A stretch of DNA of 64,000 bases from CAVQFO01 sp963711725 (GCA_963711725.1 CAVQFO010000027.1:1-64000), one strand, 5' to 3'; numbered from the stretch's first letter, positions 24,307-33,378 are shown. The notes: a model not told the origin generated them from the sequence alone. Made by a program: numbers and translations.

Positions 24307-24975
24307 ATGCGCCTGACCCGCTATACCGACTACTGCCTTCGGGTTTTGATGTACCTGGGGGTGAAACAGGACGAACTTTCGACCATCAAGGAGATCGCCG
24401 ACCGCTACGGGATCTCCAAGAACCACTTGATGAAGGTGGTCTATGAGCTGAACCAGCGCGGCCACGTGGAGACCATACGGGGCAAGAACGGCGGCATGCG
24501 CCTTGGCCGGCGGCCTTCGGAGATCAACCTGGGCCACCTGATCCGGGAGACCGAGAACGACCTGGCCCTGGTGGAGTGCTTCGCCAGCGGCAACGAATGC
24601 CGGCTCACCCCGAGCTGCGTGCTCAAGTCCGTGCTCTACGAGGCCCTGCAGGCCTTTCTGGGCGTGTTGGATCGTTACACGCTGCAGGATCTGTTGGGCC
24701 CGGAACGGGAACTTGCGGGGCTGCTCGCGATTCCGGTCAGATACCCCGCCGCGACGGCACCTGATCCCGGGCGGCCGAGGGGCCGCCTGGTTCAAACCGT
24801 GCGGGAAAACCGCACCAGATTGTCAGGAGACTGCTTAAGATACCCGTCGAACGCCATGGCCACGTTGCGCAGCAGCAGGCGCCCTCGCGGCAGGACACGA
24901 ACGCCGGTGTCGTCGATTTCCACCAAGCCGTCTTCCGCCATGGGCACAAGCGTCGCCAGTTCGCGCGCGAAATAG
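24307..24975 (+). CDS. nsrR: NsrR, Rrf2-family nitric-oxide-sensing repressor (unusually long 3' end)
   Basis: Fe-S repressor of NO-detoxification genes. From ATG 24307 the protein opens MRLTRYTDYCLRVLMYLGV, with helix-turn-helix TIKEIADRYGISKNHLMKVV. The cluster-binding cysteines CFASGNECRLTPSC (about 92-105) are intact. The family normally ends near VLDRYTLQDLLG..ELAGLL (about residue 140), but this frame runs on to 222 residues. The extra 75 or so residues overlap the hemN gene on the other strand by 184 bases and look like its antisense shadow. Either the stop codon was lost or a frameshift lies near 24740-24760, where the next frame stops at 24764. It is divergent from norZ and probably controls it. 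Confidence 0.85.
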   Translation: MRLTRYTDYCLRVLMYLGVKQDELSTIKEIADRYGISKNHLMKVVYELNQRGHVETIRGKNGGMRLGRRPSEINLGHLIRETENDLALVECFASGNECRLTPSCVLKSVLYEALQAFLGVLDRYTLQDLLGPERELAGLLAIPVRYPAATAPDPGRPRGRLVQTVRENRTRLSGDCLRYPSNAMATLRSSRRPRGRTRTPVSSISTKPSSAMGTSVASSRAK

Positions 24976-26192
24976 GCCGAAAACTCCAGCCCGTAGCGAT
25001 CCCGCAAGTCCGACGCCCGCACCTCCGATTGGCACATCAACGCATTGATCACCTCCCGGCGGATGACATCGTCGCGATCCAGCTTGATCCCGCGCGCAAT
25101 GGGAACGTGGCCCTCGGCCACGGCGGTGCAATAAGGCGCCATGTCCTTCTGGTTCTGGCTGTACGTTTCGCCCACCTTGCCGATGGCGGTCAGGCCCAAA
25201 CCGACCAGATCACAATCGGCACGGGTCGAGTAGCCCTGAAAATTGCGGTGCAGGCTCCCTTCCCTTTGAGCCAGGGCCAACTCGTCGTCGGGCAGCGCGA
25301 AGTGGTCCATGCCGATATAGACGTAACCCGCCTCGGAGAGTCGGCGTATGGTCAATTCAAGCAGCTGCAGTTTCTGCTCGGCGGAGGGCAGATCCTCGGC
25401 GCGAATCTGCCGCTGCACCTTGAACAACTGCGGCAGATGCGCGTAGTTGTAAACGGCCAGCCGCTCCGGGCGCAGCTCCAGGATGGTATCCAGGGTACGG
25501 TCGAAGCTCGCCAGCGTCTGCAGGGGCAGGCCGTAGATGAGATCGAGATTGGTGGAGACGAAGCCGTGCCGGCGGGCGGCGGCGAGCACCTCCGCAGTCT
25601 GCTCCACCGTCTGAATTCGGTTCACCGCGCGCTGCACGTCGGGATCGAAATCCTGAACGCCCAGGCTGATCCGGTTGAATCCGAGTCGAGCCAGGGTGTG
25701 GATGCGCTCCGGCCCCACGGTCCGAGGATCGATCTCCACCGAGAATTCCCGGTGCCGCCCCCGTTCCAGGCGGAAGCTGGTCTCCAGCGCGAGCATCAAC
25801 CGCTCCAGGTCGGAATCGCTCAGGTAGGTCGGTGTGCCGCCTCCCAGGTGCAGCTGCTCCACCGTCCGGTCCCTGTCGAACAACGCGCTCTGACTCCGGA
25901 TCTCGCGCTCCAGGTAGGTCAGGTAGTCTTCCGCCCGGGCGTAGTTGCCCGTAATGATCTTGTTGCAGCCGCAGTAGAAGCACACGGTCCGGCAGAACGG
26001 AATGTGGGCATAAATCGACAGCGGCTTGGGAATCGGCGGCTCATTGCTCGCCCGGGCCGCGGCGCGATACGCCGCCTCGTCGAAGGCGGGCGTGAACTGC
26101 GGCGCCGTGGGGTATGACGTGTAACGGGGCCCGCTGACGTCGTACTTGCGCAGCATCGCCTCGTCGAATTGAAGTGAGTGTTCGGTAACCAT
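24792..26192 (-). CDS. hemN: Oxygen-independent coproporphyrinogen III dehydrogenase
   Basis: Radical-SAM enzyme of anaerobic heme synthesis that oxidatively decarboxylates coproporphyrinogen III. About 466 residues. The core has PRYTSYPTAPQF, the cluster motif CRTVCFYCGCNK (CxxxCxxCxC), HLGGGTPTYL and FSVEIDPRTV. ATG 26192 is used here. A TTG at 26222 has a better AGAGG site and would add ten residues. The gene's placement next to nirK/norZ fits demand for heme under low oxygen, since NorZ is a heme enzyme. An FNR/Anr-like site is visible upstream (26259-26272). Confidence 0.95.
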   Translation of the reverse strand: MVTEHSLQFDEAMLRKYDVSGPRYTSYPTAPQFTPAFDEAAYRAAARASNEPPIPKPLSIYAHIPFCRTVCFYCGCNKIITGNYARAEDYLTYLEREIRSQSALFDRDRTVEQLHLGGGTPTYLSDSDLERLMLALETSFRLERGRHREFSVEIDPRTVGPERIHTLARLGFNRISLGVQDFDPDVQRAVNRIQTVEQTAEVLAAARRHGFVSTNLDLIYGLPLQTLASFDRTLDTILELRPERLAVYNYAHLPQLFKVQRQIRAEDLPSAEQKLQLLELTIRRLSEAGYVYIGMDHFALPDDELALAQREGSLHRNFQGYSTRADCDLVGLGLTAIGKVGETYSQNQKDMAPYCTAVAEGHVPIARGIKLDRDDVIRREVINALMCQSEVRASDLRDRYGLEFSAYFARELATLVPMAEDGLVEIDDTGVRVLPRGRLLLRNVAMAFDGYLKQSPDNLVRFSRTV

Positions 26193-26258
26193 TGAACTCG
26201 CCGGTTGCGCTTGGGTTTCCAATGGCCTCTAAGCTAACCGCCGACGCCCGGGAATCAT

Positions 26259-26272
26259 TTGACCCAAGTCAG
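26259..26272. promoter_or_regulatory. FNR/Anr-like box upstream of hemN
   Basis: TTGAC-CCAA-GTCAG compared with the consensus TTGAT-N4-ATCAA. The halves are symmetric at four of five positions each. It lies 67 bases from the hemN ATG. Anaerobic control by FNR/Anr is usual for hemN, so the site is plausible though not a perfect match. Confidence 0.45.
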
Positions 26273-26308
26273 GTGACAGGGCACTAGCCGGCCGAACCTC
26301 GTCTTGTG

Positions 26309-26346
26309 TTGCGTCGCACAAACTTTGGTGCTATGTTGCACCGCAA
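26309..26346. promoter_or_regulatory. Two TTGC-N3-GCA motifs upstream of phasin, candidate PhaR-type site
   Basis: TTGCGTCGCA (26309-26318) and TTGCACCGCAA (26336-26346) are TGC-N3-GCA palindromes 27 bases apart. They lie 69-106 bases before the phasin start. TGC-rich palindromes are bound by PhaR, the repressor that senses polyhydroxyalkanoate granules. No phaR gene lies in the window, so this is inference. Confidence 0.4.
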
Positions 26347-26414
26347 TAGCGACCCAGCGGGTGCTTGGTCAGCTATTTGCCATGACACCAGCAAAGTTTT
26401 GTGAGGGAAGAAAC

Positions 26415-26774
26415 ATGTACGAGGACATCATCAACAAGACCCAGGCCCAGTTCCAGGACGCTTTCGCGCCGGCCAAGAAGTTCAGCAGCCTGCTGATCGA
26501 CCAGATCGCCAAGGTTACCGACTTCCAGGTCAACGCCCTGCGCTCCTACGCCGACCTGAGCATCGAGCAGCTGCGCGCTGCTTCCAAGGTCAGCGACCAG
26601 AAGAGCCTGCAGGACTACGTCAGCAACCAGAGCAAGGTTGCCAAGACCGTGGGCGAGAAGCTGACCGCCGACGCCAACACCCTGGCCGATTTCGGCAAGG
26701 AGTTCGGCGCCGAGGTGCAGAAGCTGGCCCAGGAAAACGCCGTCGTCTTCGGCAAGTTCGGTAAAGCCGCCTAA
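26415..26774 (+). CDS. phaP: Phasin family protein
   Basis: 119 residues from ATG 26415, preceded by AGGGAAG. The protein is all-helical and amphipathic, with FQDAFAPAKKFSSLLIDQIAKVTDFQVNALRSYADL matching the Phasin_2-type pattern. Phasins coat polyhydroxyalkanoate granules. There are no Cys residues and no signal. A strong bidirectional terminator follows, so it is probably monocistronic. A second phasin at 28018 shares the pattern LxALTLEHMAAFADFHLSIARSYASL. Confidence 0.87.
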   Translation: MYEDIINKTQAQFQDAFAPAKKFSSLLIDQIAKVTDFQVNALRSYADLSIEQLRAASKVSDQKSLQDYVSNQSKVAKTVGEKLTADANTLADFGKEFGAEVQKLAQENAVVFGKFGKAA

Positions 26775-26794
26775 ATCAGGCACGGGCTGAATCG

Positions 26795-26834
26795 AAAAAA
26801 AACCGCCGGGCTTTCGGGGCCGGCGGTTTTTTTG
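26795..26834 (+). terminator. Intrinsic terminator after phasin gene
   Basis: AAAACCGCCGG pairs with CCGGCGGTTTT, with A-run and T-run on the two sides, so it could act in both directions. It begins 21 bases after the phasin stop. Confidence 0.88.
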
Positions 26835-26945
26835 TGCCCCAATACGATAGATCAGCGCTTCGGGTTACCAAGAATTCGAAGGTTGCACGAAGTTCACGAA
26901 GAAGGCGTTGGGATTCCGGTTCCTGAATCCTTCACGGAACCGCCC

Positions 26946-27830
26946 CTATCCGAAGACGACAGTCCGATTATCGTAGGACAATACCTTCCTCTGCAAATGG
27001 GCCCAGACCGCCCGGGCCAACACGATTTTCTCCAGATCGCGCCCCTTGCGCACCAGATCCTCCACGGAATCCTTGTGGCTCACACGGGCCACGTCCTGCT
27101 CGATGATCGGCCCGGCATCCAGCTCGCTCGTCACGTAGTGGCTGGTGGCGCCGATGATCTTTACACCGCGTTCATGCGCTGAATGGTAGGGCCTGGCTCC
27201 AGGGAAGGCGGGCAGAAACGAGTGATGAATATTGATGATCCGCTCGGGGAAAGCGTCGATGAACCCGGGACTGAGGATTTGCATGTAGCGGGCCAGAACA
27301 ATGAAATCCACGTTGTGCTCGCGAAGCAGCTCGATCTGTCGCGCCTCCATCTCCTGTTTGTTGTCGGACGAGATGGGAAACACGTGAAAATCGATACCGA
27401 AGCTCTCCGCCACCGGCTTCAGATCCGCGTGGTTGCTGACGATCAGCGGCACCTCCACCTTCCACTCGCCGGCCTGGCAGCGGGAGAGCAAATCGTAGAT
27501 GCAGTGGGGAAGCCGCGAGCAGAACAGGGCCATTCTCGGCACATCGTCGGAAAAATGGAGGCTCCAGGTCATCTCGAAGCGCCGGCCGATCTGCTCCGCG
27601 AACACCTCGCCGATACGCGCGCGCGCCAGATCGAAATCGCTGAGATCCCACTCCACCCGCATGAAAAAGACATGACGCTGCTGATCCACGTGCTGATCCA
27701 GGTCCACGATGTTGCCGTGGTGGCGCAGCACGAAGTTCGTGACCTCGGCGATCAGGCCGGGGCGATCCGGGCAGTGAATCAAGAGGATGGCGGATTCCGC
27801 CGCCGCGGTGGCTTGTCGGTCGTGGCTCAT
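26946..27830 (-). CDS. purU: Formyltetrahydrofolate deformylase
   Basis: Hydrolyses 10-formyl-tetrahydrofolate to formate and tetrahydrofolate, balancing one-carbon pools and supplying formate. 294 residues: an N-terminal ACT domain (LLIHCPDRPGLIAEVTNFVLRHH, about 15-90), then a formyltransferase-like domain. Catalytic residues are visible in NIHHSFLPAFPGARPYHSA (Asn, His) and in SHYVTSELDAGPIIEQD (catalytic Asp). Length and motifs are normal. It lies between two phasin genes on the opposite strand, with no obvious functional link. Confidence 0.95.
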   Translation of the reverse strand: MSHDRQATAAAESAILLIHCPDRPGLIAEVTNFVLRHHGNIVDLDQHVDQQRHVFFMRVEWDLSDFDLARARIGEVFAEQIGRRFEMTWSLHFSDDVPRMALFCSRLPHCIYDLLSRCQAGEWKVEVPLIVSNHADLKPVAESFGIDFHVFPISSDNKQEMEARQIELLREHNVDFIVLARYMQILSPGFIDAFPERIINIHHSFLPAFPGARPYHSAHERGVKIIGATSHYVTSELDAGPIIEQDVARVSHKDSVEDLVRKGRDLEKIVLARAVWAHLQRKVLSYDNRTVVFG

Positions 27831-28017
27831 GGGCTCGGAGGTGGCTTACGATTGGACGAGCCAAGTCTACACGGGGGATGGCCGCTGCGGGAGCCCCGGC
27901 GATGCCCCCTCGGGCGCGGCCCGGGAGATTGCGCCCCGGCGAGCCCCATGCTAGCTTCATGACGATTGCCTGATGAACCACGTGTCATCGTGGCAGGCGA
28001 TTCAGGAGGCAGGTCGA

Positions 28018-28395
28018 ATGCACAACAATTGGCTTGAAGAAATGGCCGCCCGGTATAACGCCTTGTTCGCGCCCGCTCAGCGGTTGCACGCGCTCACCCT
28101 CGAGCACATGGCCGCTTTCGCCGATTTCCACCTGAGTATCGCCCGTTCATACGCATCGCTGGGTTTCGACCAGGCTCGGGCGCTTTACCGGATCCACGAT
28201 CCCCGCAGCTGGCAGGACTATATCCGCAGCCAAAGCCGGTTCGTCGATACCTTTGAGGAACAGGTCTCCCATGATCTGGACACCCTCGGGGCCATGAGCC
28301 GCGAGTTCGCCAACGAGGTTCAGGAAGCAGCGCGGAGCAACGTCATACCCTTCACGGCACCGCCTCACCTCAAGGCCAAGAACCGCAGCGCCTGA
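28018..28395 (+). CDS. Phasin family protein, second copy
   Basis: 125 residues from ATG 28018, chosen for the AGGAGG ribosome site eight bases upstream; an in-frame ATG at 27973 is less likely. Helical and amphipathic, with YNALFAPAQRLHALTLEHMAAFADFHLSIARSYASL, close in pattern to the phasin at 26415 but divergent in sequence. Expected to coat polyhydroxyalkanoate granules. No PHA synthase gene is in the window. Confidence 0.75.
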   Translation: MHNNWLEEMAARYNALFAPAQRLHALTLEHMAAFADFHLSIARSYASLGFDQARALYRIHDPRSWQDYIRSQSRFVDTFEEQVSHDLDTLGAMSREFANEVQEAARSNVIPFTAPPHLKAKNRSA

Positions 28396-28542
28396 ACCGA
28401 AACATCGGCTTACCCTCTCCCGGCGCGGCGTAACGGCTGCGCCCAGCACCCCGTGCCTGCTATGCTGCGGAGGTGGCGAGCGCCGCCGACTCCCGGACCA
28501 GGCCGCGCCCCGCGAACTGACAACAACCTTCGGAGGACGATC

Positions 28543-29895
28543 GTGGCGGATACCAAGATCCTGCTGGAAGAGCACGAAATCCCGACGCACTGGTACAACG
28601 TCATCGCGGACATGCCCAATCCGCCGGACCCCTACCTCGGCCCCGACGGCCAGCCGGTGCCGCCCCAGGCACTGGAGGCGATCTTCCCGCCCGGCATCAT
28701 CGAGCAGGAAGTCAGCACCGAGCGCTGGATCGAGATCCCGGAGCCCGTGCGCGAGGCGTTGAAGCTGTGGCGCCCGGCGCCCCTGTATCGGGCGCTGCGC
28801 CTGGAACAGATCCTGGGGACGCCGGCGAAGATCTACTTCAAGTACGAAGGGGTCAGCCCGCCGGGCTCCCACAAGCCCAACTCCGCGGTGGCCCAGGCCT
28901 ATTACAACCAGATCGCGGGCATCAAGCGGCTCACCACCGAGACCGGCGCGGGCCAATGGGGTTCCTCGCTGGCGCTGGCGGGCAACCTGTTCGGCCTGCA
29001 GGTGCGGATCTACATGGTGAAGGTCAGCTTCCATCAGAAGCCCTTCCGCCGATCCATGATGGAGACCTGGGGCGGCGAGGTGATCCCGAGTCCCTCGGAC
29101 CGCACGGAATCCGGCCGCAGGGCCCTGGCGGAGGATCCGGATTCCAACGGCTCCCTGGGCATCGCCATTTCCGAGGCCGTGGAGGAAGCCGCCTCCCGGG
29201 ACGACACCAACTACTCGCTGGGCTCGGTGCTCAACCACGTGCTGCTGCATCAGACCATCATTGGCCTGGAGACCAAGAAGCAGCTGGAGAAGGTGGGCGA
29301 CTACCCGGACGTCATCTTCGCGCCCTGCGGAGGCGGCTCCAACGTCGGCGGCATGATGTTCCCGTTCCTGGCGGACAAGGCCGCCGGCAAGGACATCCGT
29401 CTGGTCGCGGTGGAACCGTCTTCCTGCCCCACACTGACCCGGGGCCACTACGCCTACGATTTCGGCGACAACGCCGGGCTCACGCCGCTGATGAAGATGT
29501 ACACCCTGGGCCACGACTTCATGCCCCCGGGCATCCACGCCGGCGGGCTGCGCTATCACGGCGATTCCGCACTGGTCTCGAAGCTGTACAACGAAGGGAT
29601 TATCGAAGCCGTGGCGGTTCCCCAGCTGGCGACCTTCGAGGCGGGCATCATGTTCGCCCGGGCCCAGGGCATCATCCCGGCGCCGGAGTCCAACCACGCG
29701 GTGCGGGGCGCCATCGATGAAGCCCTGCGCTGCAAGGAAACCGGCGAGGCAAAGACCATCCTGTTCACCCTCTCGGGCCACGGCCATTTCGACATGGCCG
29801 CCTACGATCAGTACCTGGCGGGGAAACTGGAGGACTACGAATACCCCTCGGAGGCCATCGACAAGGCGCTGCACAACCTGCCGAAGGTGGGTTGA
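28543..29895 (+). CDS. TrpB2-type tryptophan synthase beta-like protein
   Basis: 450 residues from GTG 28543, just after a CGGAGGA ribosome site. This is a PLP enzyme of the long TrpB2 branch, which can condense indole with serine and is often found without TrpA. The PLP lysine is in PGSHKPNSA (about residue 110), the phosphate loop is CGGGSNVGG, and the C-terminal LSGHGHFDM is characteristic. No trpA lies nearby. A GC-rich hairpin follows at 29904. Confidence 0.9.
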   Translation: MADTKILLEEHEIPTHWYNVIADMPNPPDPYLGPDGQPVPPQALEAIFPPGIIEQEVSTERWIEIPEPVREALKLWRPAPLYRALRLEQILGTPAKIYFKYEGVSPPGSHKPNSAVAQAYYNQIAGIKRLTTETGAGQWGSSLALAGNLFGLQVRIYMVKVSFHQKPFRRSMMETWGGEVIPSPSDRTESGRRALAEDPDSNGSLGIAISEAVEEAASRDDTNYSLGSVLNHVLLHQTIIGLETKKQLEKVGDYPDVIFAPCGGGSNVGGMMFPFLADKAAGKDIRLVAVEPSSCPTLTRGHYAYDFGDNAGLTPLMKMYTLGHDFMPPGIHAGGLRYHGDSALVSKLYNEGIIEAVAVPQLATFEAGIMFARAQGIIPAPESNHAVRGAIDEALRCKETGEAKTILFTLSGHGHFDMAAYDQYLAGKLEDYEYPSEAIDKALHNLPKVG

Positions 29896-29903
29896 GGCGA
29901 CGC

Positions 29904-29929
29904 GGGGCCGGGCGGCAGCGCCCGGCCCC
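29904..29929 (+). terminator. GC-rich hairpin after trpB2
   Basis: GGGGCCGGGC pairs with GCCCGGCCCC across six bases, eight bases after the stop. There is no T-run, so termination by this hairpin alone is uncertain. Confidence 0.4.
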
Positions 29930-29948
29930 GGCCTTCATGGCGCCCACC

Positions 29949-30419
29949 CTACCGGTAGGGCAGTCCGGCCCGGCGATAGACGAAGGACAGCAACCACAAG
30001 GGCCCGATCAACAGGAACTGGATATCCTTGAAGAAGGACGGCTTCCTGCCCTCGATCCGGTGCCCCACGAACTGACCAACCCAGGCACCCACGAACACCG
30101 CCACCCAGAACAACCAAAACAGGCCCGCCTGCTCCGCCAGCCATCCCACCACCAGCAACGCCGTCACGCTGAATACGAACATCCCCAGTGCCAGCGCCGG
30201 CGACAACACCACGTAGTACACCAAGGCCGCCGCCACCACCAACGTGGACCAGTTCATCCAGGGCACCGTGGCGGCCACCTTCTCGGGAAACGGCAGGGCC
30301 CACAACACGCCCAGCAGGCTCAGCGCAATCAACGGCACGCAGATCCAGTGAATGCGCTTATTGGTGGGGTTGCGGTGACTCTCTCCGTATTCGTCCAGCC
30401 AGTCTTGTACGGTTCTCAT
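29949..30419 (-). CDS. DUF962/Mpo1-like membrane protein
   Basis: 156 residues with four hydrophobic segments (about 25-45, 52-95 as two helices, 98-118, 130-148). It carries the family's N-terminal YGESHRNPTNKRIHWICVP and FVGHRIEGRKPSFFKD motifs; the His residues suggest a metal site. The yeast relative Mpo1 is an iron-dependent dioxygenase acting on 2-hydroxy fatty acids. Whether this bacterial member does the same is unknown. It is divergent from the CBS-domain gene. Confidence 0.85.
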   Translation of the reverse strand: MRTVQDWLDEYGESHRNPTNKRIHWICVPLIALSLLGVLWALPFPEKVAATVPWMNWSTLVVAAALVYYVVLSPALALGMFVFSVTALLVVGWLAEQAGLFWLFWVAVFVGAWVGQFVGHRIEGRKPSFFKDIQFLLIGPLWLLSFVYRRAGLPYR

Positions 30420-30581
30420 TCCCGGTCTCCTCCCGAGCCGCGCAGCCGCTTTGCCTTAAGTGTAGCCGGTTCATTCCCTATAGGCGCCGGATTGTCAGAC
30501 CGCGCCGATGCAACCCACAATGGAAGACGGGCTGGCTGTCCGGCCTCGAAACAACCAGAACCCCTGGCGAAGGAGGTGGAG

Positions 30582-30998
30582 ATGATCGCCCATGACATCA
30601 TGACACCCAATTACGCGGCGGTGGTTCCCCAGGCACCGCTGCGCGAAGCAGCCCGGCAGATGCAGGACCTGAACGTGGGCATGCTGCCCGTATTCGACGG
30701 CAAGCGCCTGATGGGTGTCATCACCGATCGGGATATCGTGATTCGAGCCGTGGCCGCGGGCGCCGATCCACTGACGGCGCCGGTGGCGGACTACATGAGT
30801 GAAGGGGCCGCCACCTGCTCGGAGGATTGCGACATTGGCGACGTTGCGCATCTGATGGAGAACCGCCAGATTCGGCGGCTGATCGTCACCAACAGCGACG
30901 GCTACCCAGTGGGAATCGTGTCCACCGCGGACCTGGCGACAACCCCGGAGTCGGCGGGCTACGCCGGCGAGGTCTTGCGCGAGGTATCCAAGGCCTGA
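30582..30998 (+). CDS. Two-CBS-domain protein
   Basis: 138 residues from ATG 30582, with a strong GGAGG site. It is essentially two tandem CBS motifs: MTPNYAAVVPQAPLREAARQM with VTDRDIVIRAV (1-65), then SEGAATCSEDCDIGDVAHLM with IVSTADLA (70-130). CBS pairs bind adenosine nucleotides and regulate other proteins or act alone as energy sensors. No catalytic domain is attached. The gene stands alone between two minus-strand genes. Confidence 0.92.
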   Translation: MIAHDIMTPNYAAVVPQAPLREAARQMQDLNVGMLPVFDGKRLMGVITDRDIVIRAVAAGADPLTAPVADYMSEGAATCSEDCDIGDVAHLMENRQIRRLIVTNSDGYPVGIVSTADLATTPESAGYAGEVLREVSKA

Positions 30999-31022
30999 CG
31001 CAGGGCCGTGGCGGGCGCCCGC

Positions 31023-33014
31023 CTAGTTGGCGTTGGTGGGCGGGTTCGGCCGGTCGTCCGCCGCCACCTGCAGGTCGTCGCCTCCTCCCGCCGCCAACAG
31101 CGAAGTAACGGGGGGCATGAACGCGCTGATTCGGCGTGGCTTGCCGTTGAGCTTCCAATCGAAGACCACGCTGAACGCCATCAGGCTCTTCACGTAATCC
31201 CGGGTTTCACCATAGGTGATGTTCTCGATCCACAAGGCCGCCGGCTGATTGGGGTTCTTGTTCAACCACTCGCTGACCTTGTCCGGGCCGGCGTTGTAGG
31301 CCGCCGCGGCCAAGACCGGATTGTCTCCGAAGCGACCCAGGACCTGGCTCAGGTAGGCCGATCCCAAACTGACGTTGGTGTCCACATCGAACAGATCCGC
31401 CGTCGAGCCGAGGCGCTGATTCAGAAGCCGCGCGACGCGACGCCCCGTACCCGGCATCAACTGCATCAAGCCCAGCGCGCCCACCCGGGAACGCGCGTCC
31501 GGGGCAAAGGCACTTTCCTTGCGGGCCAGGGCATAGAGCAGCGCCGGGTCCACGCCGCGGCTCTGGCCGTAGCGCTCCATGTCCCGGCGATACGGCGTGG
31601 GGAACCGCAGGCCCAGGGCATCGTCCAGGCCGGCGCGGTTGGCGCAGTGGATCGCCCGGTCGTACCAGCCCCATTGAGAAGCCAGCACCGCGGCCCGCTT
31701 GAGGCCGGTGTTCGACAGCCCGGACACGGCGTGGGTCCATTCCCGGCGCGCCTCGGTGAGGATGCCCAGGCGGAAGAATTCGCGGGCCCGGCGCATGCCC
31801 GGCCGCTCGCCCAGGCGGTTCACGGCATCCTGATCATATGTCACCGGGTCGGCGTTCATGCTGTAGGGCATGGCCAGCCGATCCGCCGCCAGGAAACCAT
31901 AATAGTTGCGATGACCGGCGACCTCGCGGTAGATGGCGTAGGCCTCCTTGTCCCGCCCCAGGCGGTCCAGGGCATAGGCCTTCCAGTACCGCCAATGCAG
32001 GGAATCGCGCTCGGAGGCAGGCAGATCCGCCACCGCCGCGACCACATGCTCCCAGTCCTGGGCGGCCAGCGCCGCCTGGGCGGTCCACGACCGCACCTGG
32101 GCGTCGCGCACCGAATCGGGCAGTGCCGACAGCCAGGACCACGCTTCCGGGTCACGGCTGTAGGCCGCGCGCAGGGCGATGGTGCGCCGGACCTGCGCGG
32201 CATGGGCCTCGGTCAACAGCCCGTCTTTCCGGTACCGGTCCAAGTAGTTCATGGCCTGATCGGCATCGGACCGGGCCAGCCGCTTCAAGGCGTCGACCGC
32301 AATGGCCTCGCCGTGGTCGGCGCTGCGCAAGCTGGCTCTGTCGTTCAACAAGGCCACGGGCCGCCGCAGAGCCCGAACCCAAAGCGCCACCCGCTCGCGG
32401 GCCTCGCGGGGCAGGCGCCGGGCCAGCACTTGGGCGAGCCCCACGGAGCCGTTCGCCATGGCCTTGTCGACCCGCTGCTGAACGTCTTCGCTCGTCAGGG
32501 AATTGCGGCCGTAGAGCACGGCGAAAACCGGATCGCACTGCCGCGGCTGGGAGTAGCCCACATTCCAGAGCCTTTTAGCCTGGGCGATCCAGTGGTCATC
32601 AACGCCGTGTACCGCCTTTTGCCCACGCAACTCCAGGCAGCGCAGCACGGTGCTGCCCGTGGGGGCGTAGGCCTGCAGAAACCGGTTCCAGTGGCCCGCG
32701 GCCGCCTGCACCTGCAGCCAGTCGGCTCGCAGAATCGCGGCCACCGGAAGGTCGTCGTGATCCCGCAGAAAGGCCGTCACCTGGTCGGCGTCGGCATGAG
32801 AGAGGTCGGACCGCAACCGCCAGTACTCGATGTAGGGCCATAGCGGGTAGTCCTTCAGTTGGGCACGCAACCCCGCCACGTCCACCGTCCGGCCGGCGCG
32901 GAAATCGTCGTAGGCGTGTTTGAACAGGTCGCGCTGGTGCTGGATGTCCGCCTGGCCGGCCGTCACCGCGCCGGTCCATAGAACTGCAATTACGAGGAGC
33001 TGACGAAATCGCAT
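31023..33014 (-). CDS. slt: Soluble lytic murein transglycosylase
   Basis: Periplasmic enzyme that cleaves peptidoglycan glycan strands, forming 1,6-anhydro ends. 663 residues: signal peptide (1-22, ending AGQA), a long alpha-superhelical U/L domain (about 25-480), then a lysozyme-like catalytic domain. The catalytic Glu is in ALARKESAFAPDARS, followed by GALGLMQLMPGTG and the AYNAGPDKVSEWL motif. Length is close to the E. coli Slt70 (about 645). It is a single-gene unit. Confidence 0.94.
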   Translation of the reverse strand: MRFRQLLVIAVLWTGAVTAGQADIQHQRDLFKHAYDDFRAGRTVDVAGLRAQLKDYPLWPYIEYWRLRSDLSHADADQVTAFLRDHDDLPVAAILRADWLQVQAAAGHWNRFLQAYAPTGSTVLRCLELRGQKAVHGVDDHWIAQAKRLWNVGYSQPRQCDPVFAVLYGRNSLTSEDVQQRVDKAMANGSVGLAQVLARRLPREARERVALWVRALRRPVALLNDRASLRSADHGEAIAVDALKRLARSDADQAMNYLDRYRKDGLLTEAHAAQVRRTIALRAAYSRDPEAWSWLSALPDSVRDAQVRSWTAQAALAAQDWEHVVAAVADLPASERDSLHWRYWKAYALDRLGRDKEAYAIYREVAGHRNYYGFLAADRLAMPYSMNADPVTYDQDAVNRLGERPGMRRAREFFRLGILTEARREWTHAVSGLSNTGLKRAAVLASQWGWYDRAIHCANRAGLDDALGLRFPTPYRRDMERYGQSRGVDPALLYALARKESAFAPDARSRVGALGLMQLMPGTGRRVARLLNQRLGSTADLFDVDTNVSLGSAYLSQVLGRFGDNPVLAAAAYNAGPDKVSEWLNKNPNQPAALWIENITYGETRDYVKSLMAFSVVFDWKLNGKPRRISAFMPPVTSLLAAGGGDDLQVAADDRPNPPTNAN

Positions 33015-33378
33015 TGGCTATTCTTATCGCGTATTGAGAACGACGGTTGCAAGGAGGCGCTGCCGGGTGCCCGCGGCTTAATGCGCCTTGTTAGAATGCC
33101 CACAAAACCGGTTGAAAAGAAAGGGCGAAAACCTAGGGAGACGCTGGCCTGTTCACGCGGCACGCTCGCCTCTGTTTTGCTCATCCGGGCAGGCTCGGGG
33201 CTGCCGAATTCCCCACGGTTTCCAACACAATGGATCGGATTGCGGCATGAATCCTTGCGCCACGTCGCAATTAGGCGACAGGTGCCCGCAGGAACCGCCG
33301 GGCAGATCACGCTTGCGCGGCGGGTTCGGGGTTGCGATAGTGGAAGTACACCATATGCTCGAGGTGCGCGATGAGCCT
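33015..33378. other. Gap upstream of the MAPEG gene
   Basis: No gene apart from the repeat fragment at 33133-33200. The remainder should hold the promoters of slt (minus) and the MAPEG gene (plus), but I see no convincing boxes. Confidence 0.5.
33133..33200. repeat. Left-end fragment of the GAGACGCTGA inverted-repeat family
   Basis: It begins CTAGGGAGACGCTG and then follows the left side of the complete element at 62690 for about 65 bases (TTCACGCG, TCTGTTTTG, TCATC-GGG-AGGC). No matching right end is found before 33379, so this is a decayed or truncated copy. Confidence 0.7.

Noticed and set aside
28147..29874. 575-aa minus-strand frame
   Set aside because: It is the antisense shadow of trpB2, which has clear PLP motifs on the plus strand.
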